From BOG-1155 sp050012495 (GTDB lineage Bacteria > Desulfobacterota > Syntrophorhabdia > Syntrophorhabdales > WCHB1-27), in contig JBEKHB010000007.1 in the NCBI GenBank assembly GCA_050012495.1, forward strand, positions 30,730 to 94,729: DNA of 64,000 bases, read 5' to 3'. Position numbers and translations under genes: made by a program. The stretch's first letter is position 1; every line of letters begins with the position of its first letter. The notes beneath the pieces were generated by a model. The model was not told the origin of the DNA, did not search any database, and saw only the letters and a list, made by a program, of their open reading frames with translations. Shown piece after piece: positions 33,686 through 42,453 of this stretch.

Positions 33686-35527
33686 ATGAGAGAGACACGA
33701 AAAGCACGGGTTACCGGTAGATCCCTCAGCGGACTCGTCGCTCAATTAGCGGAATCGGATGATTTCACCAGAGCCGGGATCATAGAAAAGCTCGTATCGT
33801 CTCCAAGCAAGGAGCTGGTACAGCATGTGGTGCGGCTTCTGAGCGACAAAAACACCTCCCTGCGGATGGATGTGCTCGACATCTTGCGGAAAACGGGGAA
33901 TTACGGCATAGATGCGGTCATTCACCTCCTCTACCATCCGAACGAAGACATCAGGGTCTATGGGTGCGAGGTGCTGGGGAGCCTGAAGCACGCGTCGTCG
34001 CTGCCTCACCTCATCGAGAAAGTCTATGAAGAAAACGAGAATGTGAAGAATGCCGCGGTAATAGCCCTTGGTGAATTTGATGACCCGGGGGCTGTCGATG
34101 TACTCCTGAATGTGTTGCATCAAGAGGAATGGGCCGCCTTCTCGGCCATTTACAGTCTGGCGCGGACAGGGAACAGGAGAGCGGTGCCGGCACTAATGGA
34201 TGTGTTCATGCACCGTGGGGAAGAGCTGTCGCTTGCAGCGTGTGAGGCGCTGGTAGGCTTCCAGGATGACAGAATAATGGATGAGATAGTCGATTTTGTC
34301 AACAACCTGGAAAAGGAAAAGAAGAATATTTTCATAAGGATTATCATCGAGCACGGGGACGGCCGGATAGGAGAAAAGCTGGTAACGGTCATGGAGGGGG
34401 AGCTTTTCCAGCATCTCCTGAATTACCTGAAAGTGGAAAAAAGGAAATCATTGAAGGTCATCAACCTGCTCGTTCATTTCAGGCACCGGGATTCGGCCCG
34501 GGCAATGCTTGACGTCCTCAAGGATATGGACCAGGACGGAGAAGAGTATGAAAAGATCCTGTGCCTTTTCATGGAGCTGAAGGAAGTATGGAGCCTTCAT
34601 CTGGGGGAATATCTGTCGGTGGAGGAATACACGTTACCCGTGATCAGGGCCTGCGGGGGCGTGGGATGCAAAGTCGATGACCGGTTGCTTCTGCGGTGTT
34701 TTCAGTCATCGCCTCTTCCCACAAAAAGGGAGATCATGAAACAACTGGGCAGGATCACCAATGGAAACGGCTACAGAATCATCCGCGAGGCCATGCGCGA
34801 TGCCGACGGCCACGTCCAGGCTGAAGCAGCGGCAATTGCAGGCGCCGTGCCCATGCGTGAGCTGACCCCGGACGTCGAGCGTATCGCAAAAAAGGGATTT
34901 GCGGACGTCAGGAAAAAAGCCTTGCTCGCCCTGCTCAGGCTCGATAGAGCCCTGGCACTGGAAGCGATACACGGTTTTGTGACGAAGGGCAGTCCGGAAG
35001 ATAAAAAGATTTACCTTGCCGTTACCCCTTACATAGATGGGGACGCCAATTTTCCTTTTCTGGAAAGGCTGATAGGGGACGCCGACGAAATTGTGCGACA
35101 ATCGGCCATTCGCGTGATCGGCAATTTTGTTGAGGACGAAAGATATCTGAACCTCCTCGAGACGGAACTCAAGAGCGGCGATGTCCCGAACGAGGTGCTC
35201 AAGGTGATCGGCCTAAAGAGATTGAAAGGTTTTGGGCGCCTGTTGACGGAGATATTTCTCGACCCCCTTCAGCCCTTATGGACGAGGTACCATGCCCTCG
35301 CTGCCCTTGCCGTCTTTGGAGACCTTTCCTTTTTCTCCGTTTTTGTCGGCGGGTTGAAGGATGAGAATAATCTCATTAAGATCGGGAGTCTCAAAGCCCT
35401 TTCCGAGCTTCATGATAAGAGGGCGATCCACCACATAAGACCTTTCACAAAGAGCATTGATGAAGACGTGTCGACCGCGGCGACGTTGGCGCTGGAGAAA
35501 CTCTCCCGATCCGAGGATGCATGTTGA
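33686..35527 (+). CDS. HEAT-repeat protein between cheB and cheR
   Basis: A 613-residue alpha-solenoid: repeated paired helices such as LRMDVLDILRKTG, IRVYGCEVLGSLKHASSLP, VKNAAVIALGEFDDPGAVDVLL and IVRQSAIRVIGNFVEDE recur about every 30-40 residues along the whole length. No catalytic motif, signal peptide or membrane helix. ATG 33686 follows AGAGGGAAGG; the end overlaps cheR by 7 bases, so it is translated with the che genes. HEAT solenoids bind proteins; a scaffold or adaptor role in receptor adaptation is inference. Confidence 0.85.
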   Translation: MRETRKARVTGRSLSGLVAQLAESDDFTRAGIIEKLVSSPSKELVQHVVRLLSDKNTSLRMDVLDILRKTGNYGIDAVIHLLYHPNEDIRVYGCEVLGSLKHASSLPHLIEKVYEENENVKNAAVIALGEFDDPGAVDVLLNVLHQEEWAAFSAIYSLARTGNRRAVPALMDVFMHRGEELSLAACEALVGFQDDRIMDEIVDFVNNLEKEKKNIFIRIIIEHGDGRIGEKLVTVMEGELFQHLLNYLKVEKRKSLKVINLLVHFRHRDSARAMLDVLKDMDQDGEEYEKILCLFMELKEVWSLHLGEYLSVEEYTLPVIRACGGVGCKVDDRLLLRCFQSSPLPTKREIMKQLGRITNGNGYRIIREAMRDADGHVQAEAAAIAGAVPMRELTPDVERIAKKGFADVRKKALLALLRLDRALALEAIHGFVTKGSPEDKKIYLAVTPYIDGDANFPFLERLIGDADEIVRQSAIRVIGNFVEDERYLNLLETELKSGDVPNEVLKVIGLKRLKGFGRLLTEIFLDPLQPLWTRYHALAALAVFGDLSFFSVFVGGLKDENNLIKIGSLKALSELHDKRAIHHIRPFTKSIDEDVSTAATLALEKLSRSEDAC

Positions 35528-36348
35528 CTAACCAGGAATTTATCCTGCTCAGGGACTTCGTTTACGAGAAAGCGGGTATTTACTTCGCAGAGAACAAGAG
35601 GTATCTCCTCGAAAGCAGGTTGGCCGGCAGACTCGACGATCTCGGCCTTTCTTCCTTCGAAGAGTACCACTATTATCTGAAATACGGAGGGCAGAAGACA
35701 GGACAAGAGCTGATCTCTCTGTTCGACCTCGTCACGACGAATGAGACCAGTTTTTTCAGAAACCCCCCTCAGCTCGATGCATTTAAGATGATCGTGCAGA
35801 AAGCGTACACGAATGGATGCTGGCCCGAAGGGGGGCTAAAAATCTGGAGCGCCGGCTGTTCCACCGGGGAGGAGCCCTATACGCTGGCGATACTCATGCT
35901 CGAGCTGAACGAGGCGACGGGCAGGCCCCGGCCTTTTACGATTTTCGGGACGGACATAAGCACAAAGGCGCTGGAATCCGCGAAAAAGGGGATTTTCAAC
36001 CAGTACAGCGTCAGGAATACGGATAAGGGCGTGCTGCACAAATATTTCACAGAAAAAAAAGGCCTGCATATATTGAACGACGGGGTAAAAACACATGTGA
36101 CCCTGGATTTCCTGAACTTAATGGATTCCGATTCCTACCGAAAATATAGACAGATGGATATGATTTTTTGCAGGAACGTGCTCATATACTTTGATGAAAA
36201 AGGGAAAAAGAAGGTGATCGAGAACCTCTATGAATCGCTCAAGCCAAAAGGCTATCTTACCATAGGGCATGCGGAAAGCCTGCACAACATATCGCGGGGT
36301 TTTAAACCTTTGATTTTTCCCGGCACGATTGCTTATCAAAAGGGATAA
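35521..36348 (+). CDS. cheR: Chemoreceptor methyltransferase CheR
   Basis: It methylates receptor glutamates using S-adenosylmethionine. N-terminal helical domain (1-75), then SAM-binding domain with TNETSFFRNPPQ near 76, the GxGxxxG-type loop IWSAGCSTGEEPYTLA near 112, FGTDIS near 143, and FCRNVLIYFD near 220. 275 residues. No C-terminal pentapeptide-binding insertion or TPR extension is evident. Confidence 0.95.
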   Translation: MLTNQEFILLRDFVYEKAGIYFAENKRYLLESRLAGRLDDLGLSSFEEYHYYLKYGGQKTGQELISLFDLVTTNETSFFRNPPQLDAFKMIVQKAYTNGCWPEGGLKIWSAGCSTGEEPYTLAILMLELNEATGRPRPFTIFGTDISTKALESAKKGIFNQYSVRNTDKGVLHKYFTEKKGLHILNDGVKTHVTLDFLNLMDSDSYRKYRQMDMIFCRNVLIYFDEKGKKKVIENLYESLKPKGYLTIGHAESLHNISRGFKPLIFPGTIAYQKG

Positions 36349-36350
36349 CG

Positions 36351-36722
36351 ATGAAAAGAGTCTTGATTGTTGATGATTCTCCGACCATAAGAAAGTTCCT
36401 GGGGTACGTGCTGCGACGAAGAGACTATGCCACCGAAGAAGCGGAAGACGGCCTGGATGCCATGGAAAAGCTGAGTAATTATGAGATCGACCTGGTGATA
36501 GTCGATCTGAACATGCCGAACATGGATGGCATATCGTTTGTCAAGAGCTTAAGGAGCAGTTACTACAACCTGGACCTCCCCGTGATCATGCTTACGACGA
36601 CAAGTGACAGGGAGTTGCAGGAGGAGGCCTACGGGGCGGGTATTAATATGTTCCTGACCAAGCCCGTGCGACCTAATGTCCTCCTCGATAACATTGAAAG
36701 CCTTTTAGGCGGAGGGCCTTGA
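36351..36722 (+). CDS. cheY: Chemotaxis response regulator CheY
   Basis: Single receiver domain of 123 residues. Acid pocket IVDDS, phosphoacceptor Asp52 in VIVDLNMPNMDG, Thr in MLTTTSD and Lys in FLTKPV. CheY-P binds FliM to change rotation. It sits between cheR and cheA with a one-base overlap to cheA. Confidence 0.92.
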   Translation: MKRVLIVDDSPTIRKFLGYVLRRRDYATEEAEDGLDAMEKLSNYEIDLVIVDLNMPNMDGISFVKSLRSSYYNLDLPVIMLTTTSDRELQEEAYGAGINMFLTKPVRPNVLLDNIESLLGGGP

Positions 36723-38515
36723 TGAAAGATCAAATTCTTGAAAAAGATGAGATGAAAGAGATCGTCGATGAGTTCATCGTCGAAGCTGGTGAGCTGACGG
36801 AAAAGGCGATCCAGGATGTCGTCGTCATAGAGAACAACCCTGATGAGGAGCTGATCAACAGCATCTTCAGGGCCGTTCACACCGTAAAAGGCACATCGAG
36901 CTTTCTAGGATTCGACGCGCTGTCGACCCTTGCCCATAGAGCCGAAGATATACTCGGCATGGTGAGGAAGGGGAACATGGCGCCGGATCATGCCGTGGGA
37001 GATGCGCTCCTCGAGGCGCTCGATCTGATAAAGACGCTCCTCGAAGAGATAAAGGAGAGCGGCGCCGAGCAGAGCGATACCGCTCCGACCATAGAGAAAC
37101 TGGAAGCCCTGAAAAACCCCGACAAAAAAGAGCTCGGGGAGACGGGTAAAGAGGCAGGCGCCGTCAAGACGGACGAGCTGCACGATGTCTCAAAAGAACA
37201 GGAAGGAGCACCGAAGGGCAAGGAGCCGGGGGAGATCCTCGTCGAGGGAAAGGCCGCAACTGAAAATCAGGTGAGCAATCTCCGCAACAAACAGAAGACG
37301 CAGACCCATAAAGAGGAGAGCACCATAAGGATTGAGGTCAAGAAACTCGACGAGCTGATGAACCTGGCAGGAGAGCTCGTGCTGGGCAAGAACAGGCTTA
37401 TACTGCTCAACAACATGGTAAAGAAGAGCGACGCAGCAAATACTGCCCTCGATAACCTTGCCGACATAACGAATTACATTGAAGTGGTCACGAACGAGTT
37501 GCAGCTCTCCGTGATGCGGGCGAGGCTCGTGCCCATAAGCAAGCTGTTCAACAAGGTGCCGAGGCTGGCAAGGGACCTGTCGGCAGAGTTCGGGAAGGCG
37601 ATCGGGCTGGCTATGGAGGGCGAGGAGACGGAGCTGGACCGTTCGCTCATAGAGGCCCTGCACGACCCGCTCATCCATATTATAAGGAATTCGGTGGATC
37701 ACGGTGTCGAGACGCCGGAAGAGAGAGAGCGGAAAGGGAAGCGGAAAGAGGGAACTCTCTCCCTCAAGGCATATAACGAAGGCAACAACGTGATTATCGA
37801 GGTATTCGACGATGGGAAGGGCATCAACGTGGAGGAGGTCAAGAAAAAGGCCCGTGAAAAAGGAATACTGGGGGATGCCGAGCTGGCAACTCTACCGGCC
37901 CGCGAAGCCATGAACCTTGTTTTTGCGGCGGGGCTGAGCACTGCCAAGAAAGTGAGCAATGTTTCGGGCAGGGGCGTGGGCATGGATGTGGTGAAGACCA
38001 ACGTCGAGAAGATGAACGGCCAGGTCTCCATCGATTCGGAGGAAGGCAAATGGACAAAGCTCACCATGCGGCTGCCCCTCACGCTTGCAATAATGAGGGC
38101 GCTGATCGTGGGGGTCCTCGACGATCTCTACGCCATCCCTTTGAACACCGTCACGGAACTCGTGAAGCTTTCAGAGGGTTTGATAAAGTCTGTCGACAAA
38201 AAGGAAGTTCTTGTGCTGCGGGATAAAGTCATTCCGGTCGTCGACCTGGCGAGGGTTTTTACCGGCGAGCCTCAGCCCGGGGAGGACAAGTATGTCATCA
38301 TCTGCAATATCGGGGAAAAGACAATCGGCATCAAGGCGCGCGCAGTCGAGGGGCAGGAGGAAGTGGTGATCAAGCCTCTCGGTGAGTTTTTGGGGAACGT
38401 CAAAGGGATAGGAGGAGCGACGATCAGGGGGGACGGGAAGGCCATTCTTATCCTTGATATGTCCGCCCTGGTCAGTCATAGCTCTTTCCTGAATGCGTAC
38501 AGGAAGATCGCCTAG
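36722..38515 (+). CDS. cheA: Chemotaxis histidine kinase CheA
   Basis: Domains in 597 residues: Hpt/P1 with phospho-His53 in VHTVKGTSSFLGF, a charged low-complexity linker (about 105-195) with no obvious P2 domain, dimerisation P3 (KLDELMNLAGELVLGKNR), HATPase P4 (HDPLIHIIRNSVDHGVE; GRGVGMDVVK), and CheW-like P5 at the C-terminus. The lack of a clear P2 suggests CheY/CheB docking by another route, though a divergent P2 may be hidden. ATG 36722 overlaps the cheY stop. Confidence 0.95.
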   Translation: MKDQILEKDEMKEIVDEFIVEAGELTEKAIQDVVVIENNPDEELINSIFRAVHTVKGTSSFLGFDALSTLAHRAEDILGMVRKGNMAPDHAVGDALLEALDLIKTLLEEIKESGAEQSDTAPTIEKLEALKNPDKKELGETGKEAGAVKTDELHDVSKEQEGAPKGKEPGEILVEGKAATENQVSNLRNKQKTQTHKEESTIRIEVKKLDELMNLAGELVLGKNRLILLNNMVKKSDAANTALDNLADITNYIEVVTNELQLSVMRARLVPISKLFNKVPRLARDLSAEFGKAIGLAMEGEETELDRSLIEALHDPLIHIIRNSVDHGVETPEERERKGKRKEGTLSLKAYNEGNNVIIEVFDDGKGINVEEVKKKAREKGILGDAELATLPAREAMNLVFAAGLSTAKKVSNVSGRGVGMDVVKTNVEKMNGQVSIDSEEGKWTKLTMRLPLTLAIMRALIVGVLDDLYAIPLNTVTELVKLSEGLIKSVDKKEVLVLRDKVIPVVDLARVFTGEPQPGEDKYVIICNIGEKTIGIKARAVEGQEEVVIKPLGEFLGNVKGIGGATIRGDGKAILILDMSALVSHSSFLNAYRKIA

Positions 38516-38521
38516 ACTGAC

Positions 38522-38548
38522 TTAAGTTTTCCTGCCTTGGTCCGATAT
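38522..38548 (+). promoter_or_regulatory. Sigma-28 promoter of cheW
   Basis: TTAAGTTT (38522-38529), 11 bases, TCCGATAT (38541-38548). The leader carries GAGGAGGA before ATG 38572. Gives cheW its own promoter in addition to readthrough from cheA. Confidence 0.75.
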
Positions 38549-38571
38549 ACACCCTTAGAGGAGGATGGAAC

Positions 38572-39039
38572 ATGAACGAGGGAAAGATCTTACAATTGGT
38601 CACATTCAAAGTTGATAACGAGGAATTTGCGGTCGACATATTGAAGGTTCAGGAAATAAACAAGATGATCACTATTACCCGCATACCGAATGCCCCTCCC
38701 TTCGTCGAGGGTGTGATCAACCTGCGGGGCAAGATCATCCCGATAGTCGACCTTCGGAAGAGATTGGGCTTTGAAGGGAAAAGCTACGATAAATCCACAA
38801 GGATAATCGTCATCGAGCTGGACGGAATGGTGCTCGGCTTCATCGTGGACTCGGTCTCCGAGGTCCTGAGGATCTCCGACAGCACAGTGGAGCCGCCCCC
38901 TGCTCTCGTTGCCGGAGTCGAGTCCGACTATATTGAGGGAGTGGGCAAGCTGGACAACAGGCTCCTTATACTCCTCGAATTGAAGAAGATTTTTTCGGCA
39001 AGCGACAGAAAGGAATTAGAGAAGGCCACTAACAATTAG
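38572..39039 (+). CDS. cheW: Chemotaxis coupling protein CheW
   Basis: It links CheA to receptors. 155 residues with the two SH3-like barrels; family motifs KVQEINKMITITRIPNAPPF near 22 and GVINLRGKIIPIVDLRKRLG near 46. It stands 57 bases after cheA under a sigma-28 promoter. Confidence 0.95.
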   Translation: MNEGKILQLVTFKVDNEEFAVDILKVQEINKMITITRIPNAPPFVEGVINLRGKIIPIVDLRKRLGFEGKSYDKSTRIIVIELDGMVLGFIVDSVSEVLRISDSTVEPPPALVAGVESDYIEGVGKLDNRLLILLELKKIFSASDRKELEKATNN

Positions 39040-39051
39040 GCTGACGATGCG

Positions 39052-39288
39052 ATGGACGCGAAAGACCCTTTTTCAATTGATCCCGTCAACACTATCCGGG
39101 GCATCGGCAGGGAGTGGGCGCTTTCCTGCCGGCACGACCCGCCCCACATAAGACGCTACAAGAACCGTGAAAGAGAAAAGGGGCGACAGTTGCCTGACGC
39201 TGAGCGAAAAGCCCCGCCGGAGGGCGAAGAGGACCGCGCGGCTATCAAAATCAGAGACGGGACGGAAGGGTTCGAGATTATGATATGA
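39052..39288 (+). CDS. Small hypothetical protein downstream of cheW
   Basis: A 78-residue frame starting 12 bases after cheW, unrecognised. It is very hydrophilic and rich in Arg, Lys, Glu and Pro (RRYKNREREKGRQLPDAERK), with no membrane helix. The ribosome site is weak. It may be a real late-flagellar small protein because it lies in the sigma-28 transcript, or a chance frame. Confidence 0.4.
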   Translation: MDAKDPFSIDPVNTIRGIGREWALSCRHDPPHIRRYKNREREKGRQLPDAERKAPPEGEEDRAAIKIRDGTEGFEIMI

Positions 39289-39506
39289 AAAAATTGCCTA
39301 CGCGGAAAAAACTTCCCACCTTGTGCATTCACTTCCTTTATAATCTCTTATAGCTCAAAAAACTGATATCGATCCCTCCCGAAGCGACGAGGGGCGAGTC
39401 GGGAGAAGAGCTTCGAAGCCTTAATTTTGCAAAAAAAAGATCCCTCTATTTCACATTCAACCGACCCGCGCGTGGGCGCCCCGATATTCAAGATTGTCTT
39501 TATGGC
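39289..39506. other. Intergenic region before flgF
   Basis: No gene seen. It is more A/T-rich than its surroundings, with A runs near 39288-39310 and 39429-39440, and a hairpin CTCCCGA/TCGGGAG (around 39376-39406) that may end the cheW transcript. It would also hold enhancer sites for the flgF sigma-54 promoter. Confidence 0.4.
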
Positions 39507-39520
39507 GGTATGACACTTGC
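39507..39520 (+). promoter_or_regulatory. Sigma-54 promoter of the flgF-flgJ operon
   Basis: GG at 39507-39508, 10 bases, GC at 39519-39520 in CTTGCATAA. The predicted start site (near 39532) practically coincides with ATG 39533, which has no ribosome site. Confidence 0.65.
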
Positions 39521-39532
39521 ATAAAATGTCGC

Positions 39533-40258
39533 ATGTTGAACGGCATCTTCAGCACCCAGAGTGGCAAATCGGCCAACGAGAGGGAGCTCGACATCATCGC
39601 GAACAATCTCGCAAACGCCCTCACCGCAGGCTTTAAGGCAATCGCGCCCGTTTTCAACTCCACAGTGATCGAGGAGGCCTCCGGGCCGGACCAGGTCCCG
39701 GCAACCTATGTCAATATTCCTGACTGCTATACACAATTTTCTGACGCTCCCTTCGCCCAGACGGGCAACACCCTTGACCTGGCAATAGACGGAGCCGGCT
39801 TTTTTGCGGTGTCCACGCCTGGCGGCACTATGTACACGAGAAACGGCCAGTTTGGCCTTAGCGTGGACAAGAAACTGGTCACACAAAGCGGCGACCCGGT
39901 TACCAGTCAGAACGGGGGCGACATCACTCTTGACGGAAAGAACATCACCATAGGGAAGGACGGCTCCATTTACGTGGACAAGCTCCTCGTGGACAAGCTG
40001 AAGATTGCCGACTTCCAGAACAAGCAGGACCTGAAGAACGCAGGGGGAAGCCTGTTTGTCAATACGAATGAGAAGAATGAGGAAGTCCCGGCCGAGGGGT
40101 TCTCGGTACAGCAGGGTGCGTATGAGACTTCCAACGTTGATATCATGCACGAGATGGTGCGCATGATCTCTGTCATGAGGGCATATGAGTCGTATACAAA
40201 GGTTGACCAATCCGCATCCGATATGCTCAGCAAGCTGATAGAATTAGGGAAATTTTAG
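39533..40258 (+). CDS. flgF: Flagellar basal-body rod protein FlgF
   Basis: It is a rod subunit. The N-terminus MLNGIFSTQSGKSANERELD with IIANNLANALTAGFK fits the rod family exactly from ATG 39533, so the TTG 39 bases upstream is rejected. C-terminal helix DIMHEMVRMISVMRAYESY. 241 residues. First gene of flgF-flgG-flgA-flgH-flgI-flgJ. Confidence 0.9.
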   Translation: MLNGIFSTQSGKSANERELDIIANNLANALTAGFKAIAPVFNSTVIEEASGPDQVPATYVNIPDCYTQFSDAPFAQTGNTLDLAIDGAGFFAVSTPGGTMYTRNGQFGLSVDKKLVTQSGDPVTSQNGGDITLDGKNITIGKDGSIYVDKLLVDKLKIADFQNKQDLKNAGGSLFVNTNEKNEEVPAEGFSVQQGAYETSNVDIMHEMVRMISVMRAYESYTKVDQSASDMLSKLIELGKF

Positions 40259-40267
40259 GAGGCACGC

Positions 40268-41059
40268 ATGTTAATGGCTCTATGGACTGCCGCGTCCGGC
40301 ATGAATGTTCAGCAGACAAATCTCGACGTGATAGCGAACAACATTGCGAACGTCAATACGACTGCATTCAAAGCCAGCAGGGCCAGCTTCCAGGACCTGA
40401 TGTATCAGACCCTGCGTCTCCAGGGGACCAAGACCGAACAGGGCAACCAGGTCCCCACGGGCATACAGATCGGTCACGGCGCCAGGCTGTCTGCGGTGCA
40501 AAAGCAGTTCGCCCAGGGGGATTACCAGCAGACGCAAAACCAGTTAGACCTGGCAATAGAGGGGAACGGGTTCTTGCAGATTCAGTTGCCCTCTGGTGAG
40601 ATGGCATACACGAGGGCGGGTTCACTCCAAAGCGACTCGGAGGGGAGGATATGTACATCCGACGGATACCTGCTCAACCCGAACATCACTATACCTCAAA
40701 ACGCAATGGCCGTTACCATTGCAACCGACGGCACCGTCTCGGTCCAGGTACCGAACCAGACGGCGCTCCAGCAGGTAGGCACCCTTACCCTGTGGACGTT
40801 TCCCAACCTCGGGGGGTTGAGCGCGATAGGCGGAAACCTTTACCAGCAGACTGATGCCAGCGGGGCCGGGGTATCGGGAACGCCGGGTCTGAACGGTTTT
40901 GGTACAATCGTTCAGGGATACGTCGAGCTGTCCAACGTCAACGTCATGACGGAGATGGTCAACTTAATCATAGGACAGAGGGCGTATGAGGCCAACTCAA
41001 AGGCAATCCAGGCGGCAGACCAGATGCTGCAGATGGCGAATAATGTCAGACAAGGGTAG
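40268..41059 (+). CDS. flgG: Flagellar distal rod protein FlgG
   Basis: Main distal rod subunit. 263 residues: MLMALWTAASGMNVQQTNLD, VIANNIANVNTTAFK, and C-terminal NVMTEMVNLIIGQRAYEANSK. GGAGG precedes the ATG at 40268. Overlaps flgA by 17 bases. Confidence 0.96.
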   Translation: MLMALWTAASGMNVQQTNLDVIANNIANVNTTAFKASRASFQDLMYQTLRLQGTKTEQGNQVPTGIQIGHGARLSAVQKQFAQGDYQQTQNQLDLAIEGNGFLQIQLPSGEMAYTRAGSLQSDSEGRICTSDGYLLNPNITIPQNAMAVTIATDGTVSVQVPNQTALQQVGTLTLWTFPNLGGLSAIGGNLYQQTDASGAGVSGTPGLNGFGTIVQGYVELSNVNVMTEMVNLIIGQRAYEANSKAIQAADQMLQMANNVRQG

Positions 41060-41732
41060 AACCGCGACACTTGTTCTTCTGTGTCTCTTCGTCGCGCTTA
41101 TCCTGCCCTGCAGCGTGCCGGCGGCGACGCTGGAGTCGGAGGTGAGCCGGTTCGTGAAGCAGATGTATGGGGGCAATGACATTGAGATTACCTTCGCCTC
41201 TTTGCCGCACCAGGCGAAAGGGGAGGTGAGGGTGAAGACCTTGGGCTTCACCAAGGTGCCGGACTCAAATGGCGACGGGATCTGTCTGGCCGGAATTGAA
41301 GAAAAAACAGGGGCGGAGGCGAGCGTATATGTGCCTTTCAAGGTGCTCGTAAAGAAAAAGCTTTACGTCGCGCGGCATCACCTCGCGAAGGGCGACGCGA
41401 TCCACCTTGCGGACCTTGATGAGAAAGAGAGTTTTCTCAATGGCGTGGGGGCAGACTATCCCTCGGCCGTCGAGGAGATAGTGGGCAAGACGGCGAAAAA
41501 GGAGATACCGGCGGGCGAGATCGTGACGAGTCGGCTCCTTGAGTGCGCCATGGCGGTACAAAAGGGAGAAGTGGTCAGCATGCGGGCAGAGAACAATAGA
41601 CTGGTCGTACAGGGGAAGGGCACCGCCCTTGAGAAAGGAAAAGTGGGAGACCTCGTGAGGGTAAAGAGCCCGTCCGGAAAAGAGGTCATCGGTAAGGTGA
41701 CGGGAAACGACACAGTGGCGGTGGAATTTTGA
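41043..41732 (+). CDS. flgA: P-ring assembly chaperone FlgA
   Basis: Periplasmic chaperone for FlgI. Signal peptide in residues 1-28 (LVLLCLFVALILPCSVPAA), then an SAF-like C-terminal domain (ARHHLAKGDAIHLADLDEKE; KEIPAGEIVTSRLL; KVGDLVRVKSPSGKEV). ATG 41043 lies inside the flgG end. 229 residues. Confidence 0.93.
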   Translation: MSDKGRTATLVLLCLFVALILPCSVPAATLESEVSRFVKQMYGGNDIEITFASLPHQAKGEVRVKTLGFTKVPDSNGDGICLAGIEEKTGAEASVYVPFKVLVKKKLYVARHHLAKGDAIHLADLDEKESFLNGVGADYPSAVEEIVGKTAKKEIPAGEIVTSRLLECAMAVQKGEVVSMRAENNRLVVQGKGTALEKGKVGDLVRVKSPSGKEVIGKVTGNDTVAVEF

Positions 41733-42436
41733 GGAAAGAGATCACCGGAATGCTTTTGTTCATATGCCCCTGCCTCCTGGCAGGCTGCATCTCCATTGAG
41801 CCTTCCAAGATAACCAACGAGCCGCTTACCATCTCCAAGACTTACAGAACACCCCCTGAAAAACCCGCAGCGCCGGAAGCGAAGAACGGAAGCGTCTGGC
41901 ACGGCAGGCTTACCGACATGTTCAGCGACCAGAGGGCGAGGAGTGTGGGCGATATACTGACGATCAACATCGTCGAGGTATCTCAGGCCTCGGAAAGCGC
42001 GTCAACGGCCACGACGAGGAAGTCGCAGACGGTTGCGGGCCTCGGCAACTTCTTCGGGCTTGAGAGCAATCCGAACGGGCCGTGGAAGAATTCCGCGACC
42101 CTGATAAACGCAAACGCCCCGAACAATGATTTCACGGGCACCGGCGCGACGACCCGCGCCGGGTCGCTCTCCGCCACCATAACCGCGAGGGTGATGGACG
42201 TGCTGCCGAACGGCAACCTTATCATCGAGGGCAAGCGCGAGATCTACGTCAACAACGAGAAGAAGGAGTTACTGCTCCAGGGTATCGTGAGGCCAAGGGA
42301 CATAGCCTTTAACAATACGATATCCTCCACGCAGATAGCCGATGCAAAGGTCATCTATACAGGCATAGGCGTCGTGGCGGAGAAGCAGAGACCCGGGTGG
42401 GCAGCACGCCTGTTTGATTTTGTATGGCCCTTTTAG
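41729..42436 (+). CDS. flgH: L-ring lipoprotein FlgH
   Basis: It forms the outer-membrane L ring. TTG start at 41729 overlapping flgA; a lipoprotein signal ends in LLAGC with lipid-attached Cys near residue 20. Core motifs SVWHGRLTDMFSDQRARSVGD and LPNGNLIIEGKREIYVNNE. 235 residues. Presence of L and P rings proves an outer membrane. Confidence 0.94.
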   Translation: MRKEITGMLLFICPCLLAGCISIEPSKITNEPLTISKTYRTPPEKPAAPEAKNGSVWHGRLTDMFSDQRARSVGDILTINIVEVSQASESASTATTRKSQTVAGLGNFFGLESNPNGPWKNSATLINANAPNNDFTGTGATTRAGSLSATITARVMDVLPNGNLIIEGKREIYVNNEKKELLLQGIVRPRDIAFNNTISSTQIADAKVIYTGIGVVAEKQRPGWAARLFDFVWPF

Positions 42437-42453
42437 GGTCGGGGAGTCGGAGC

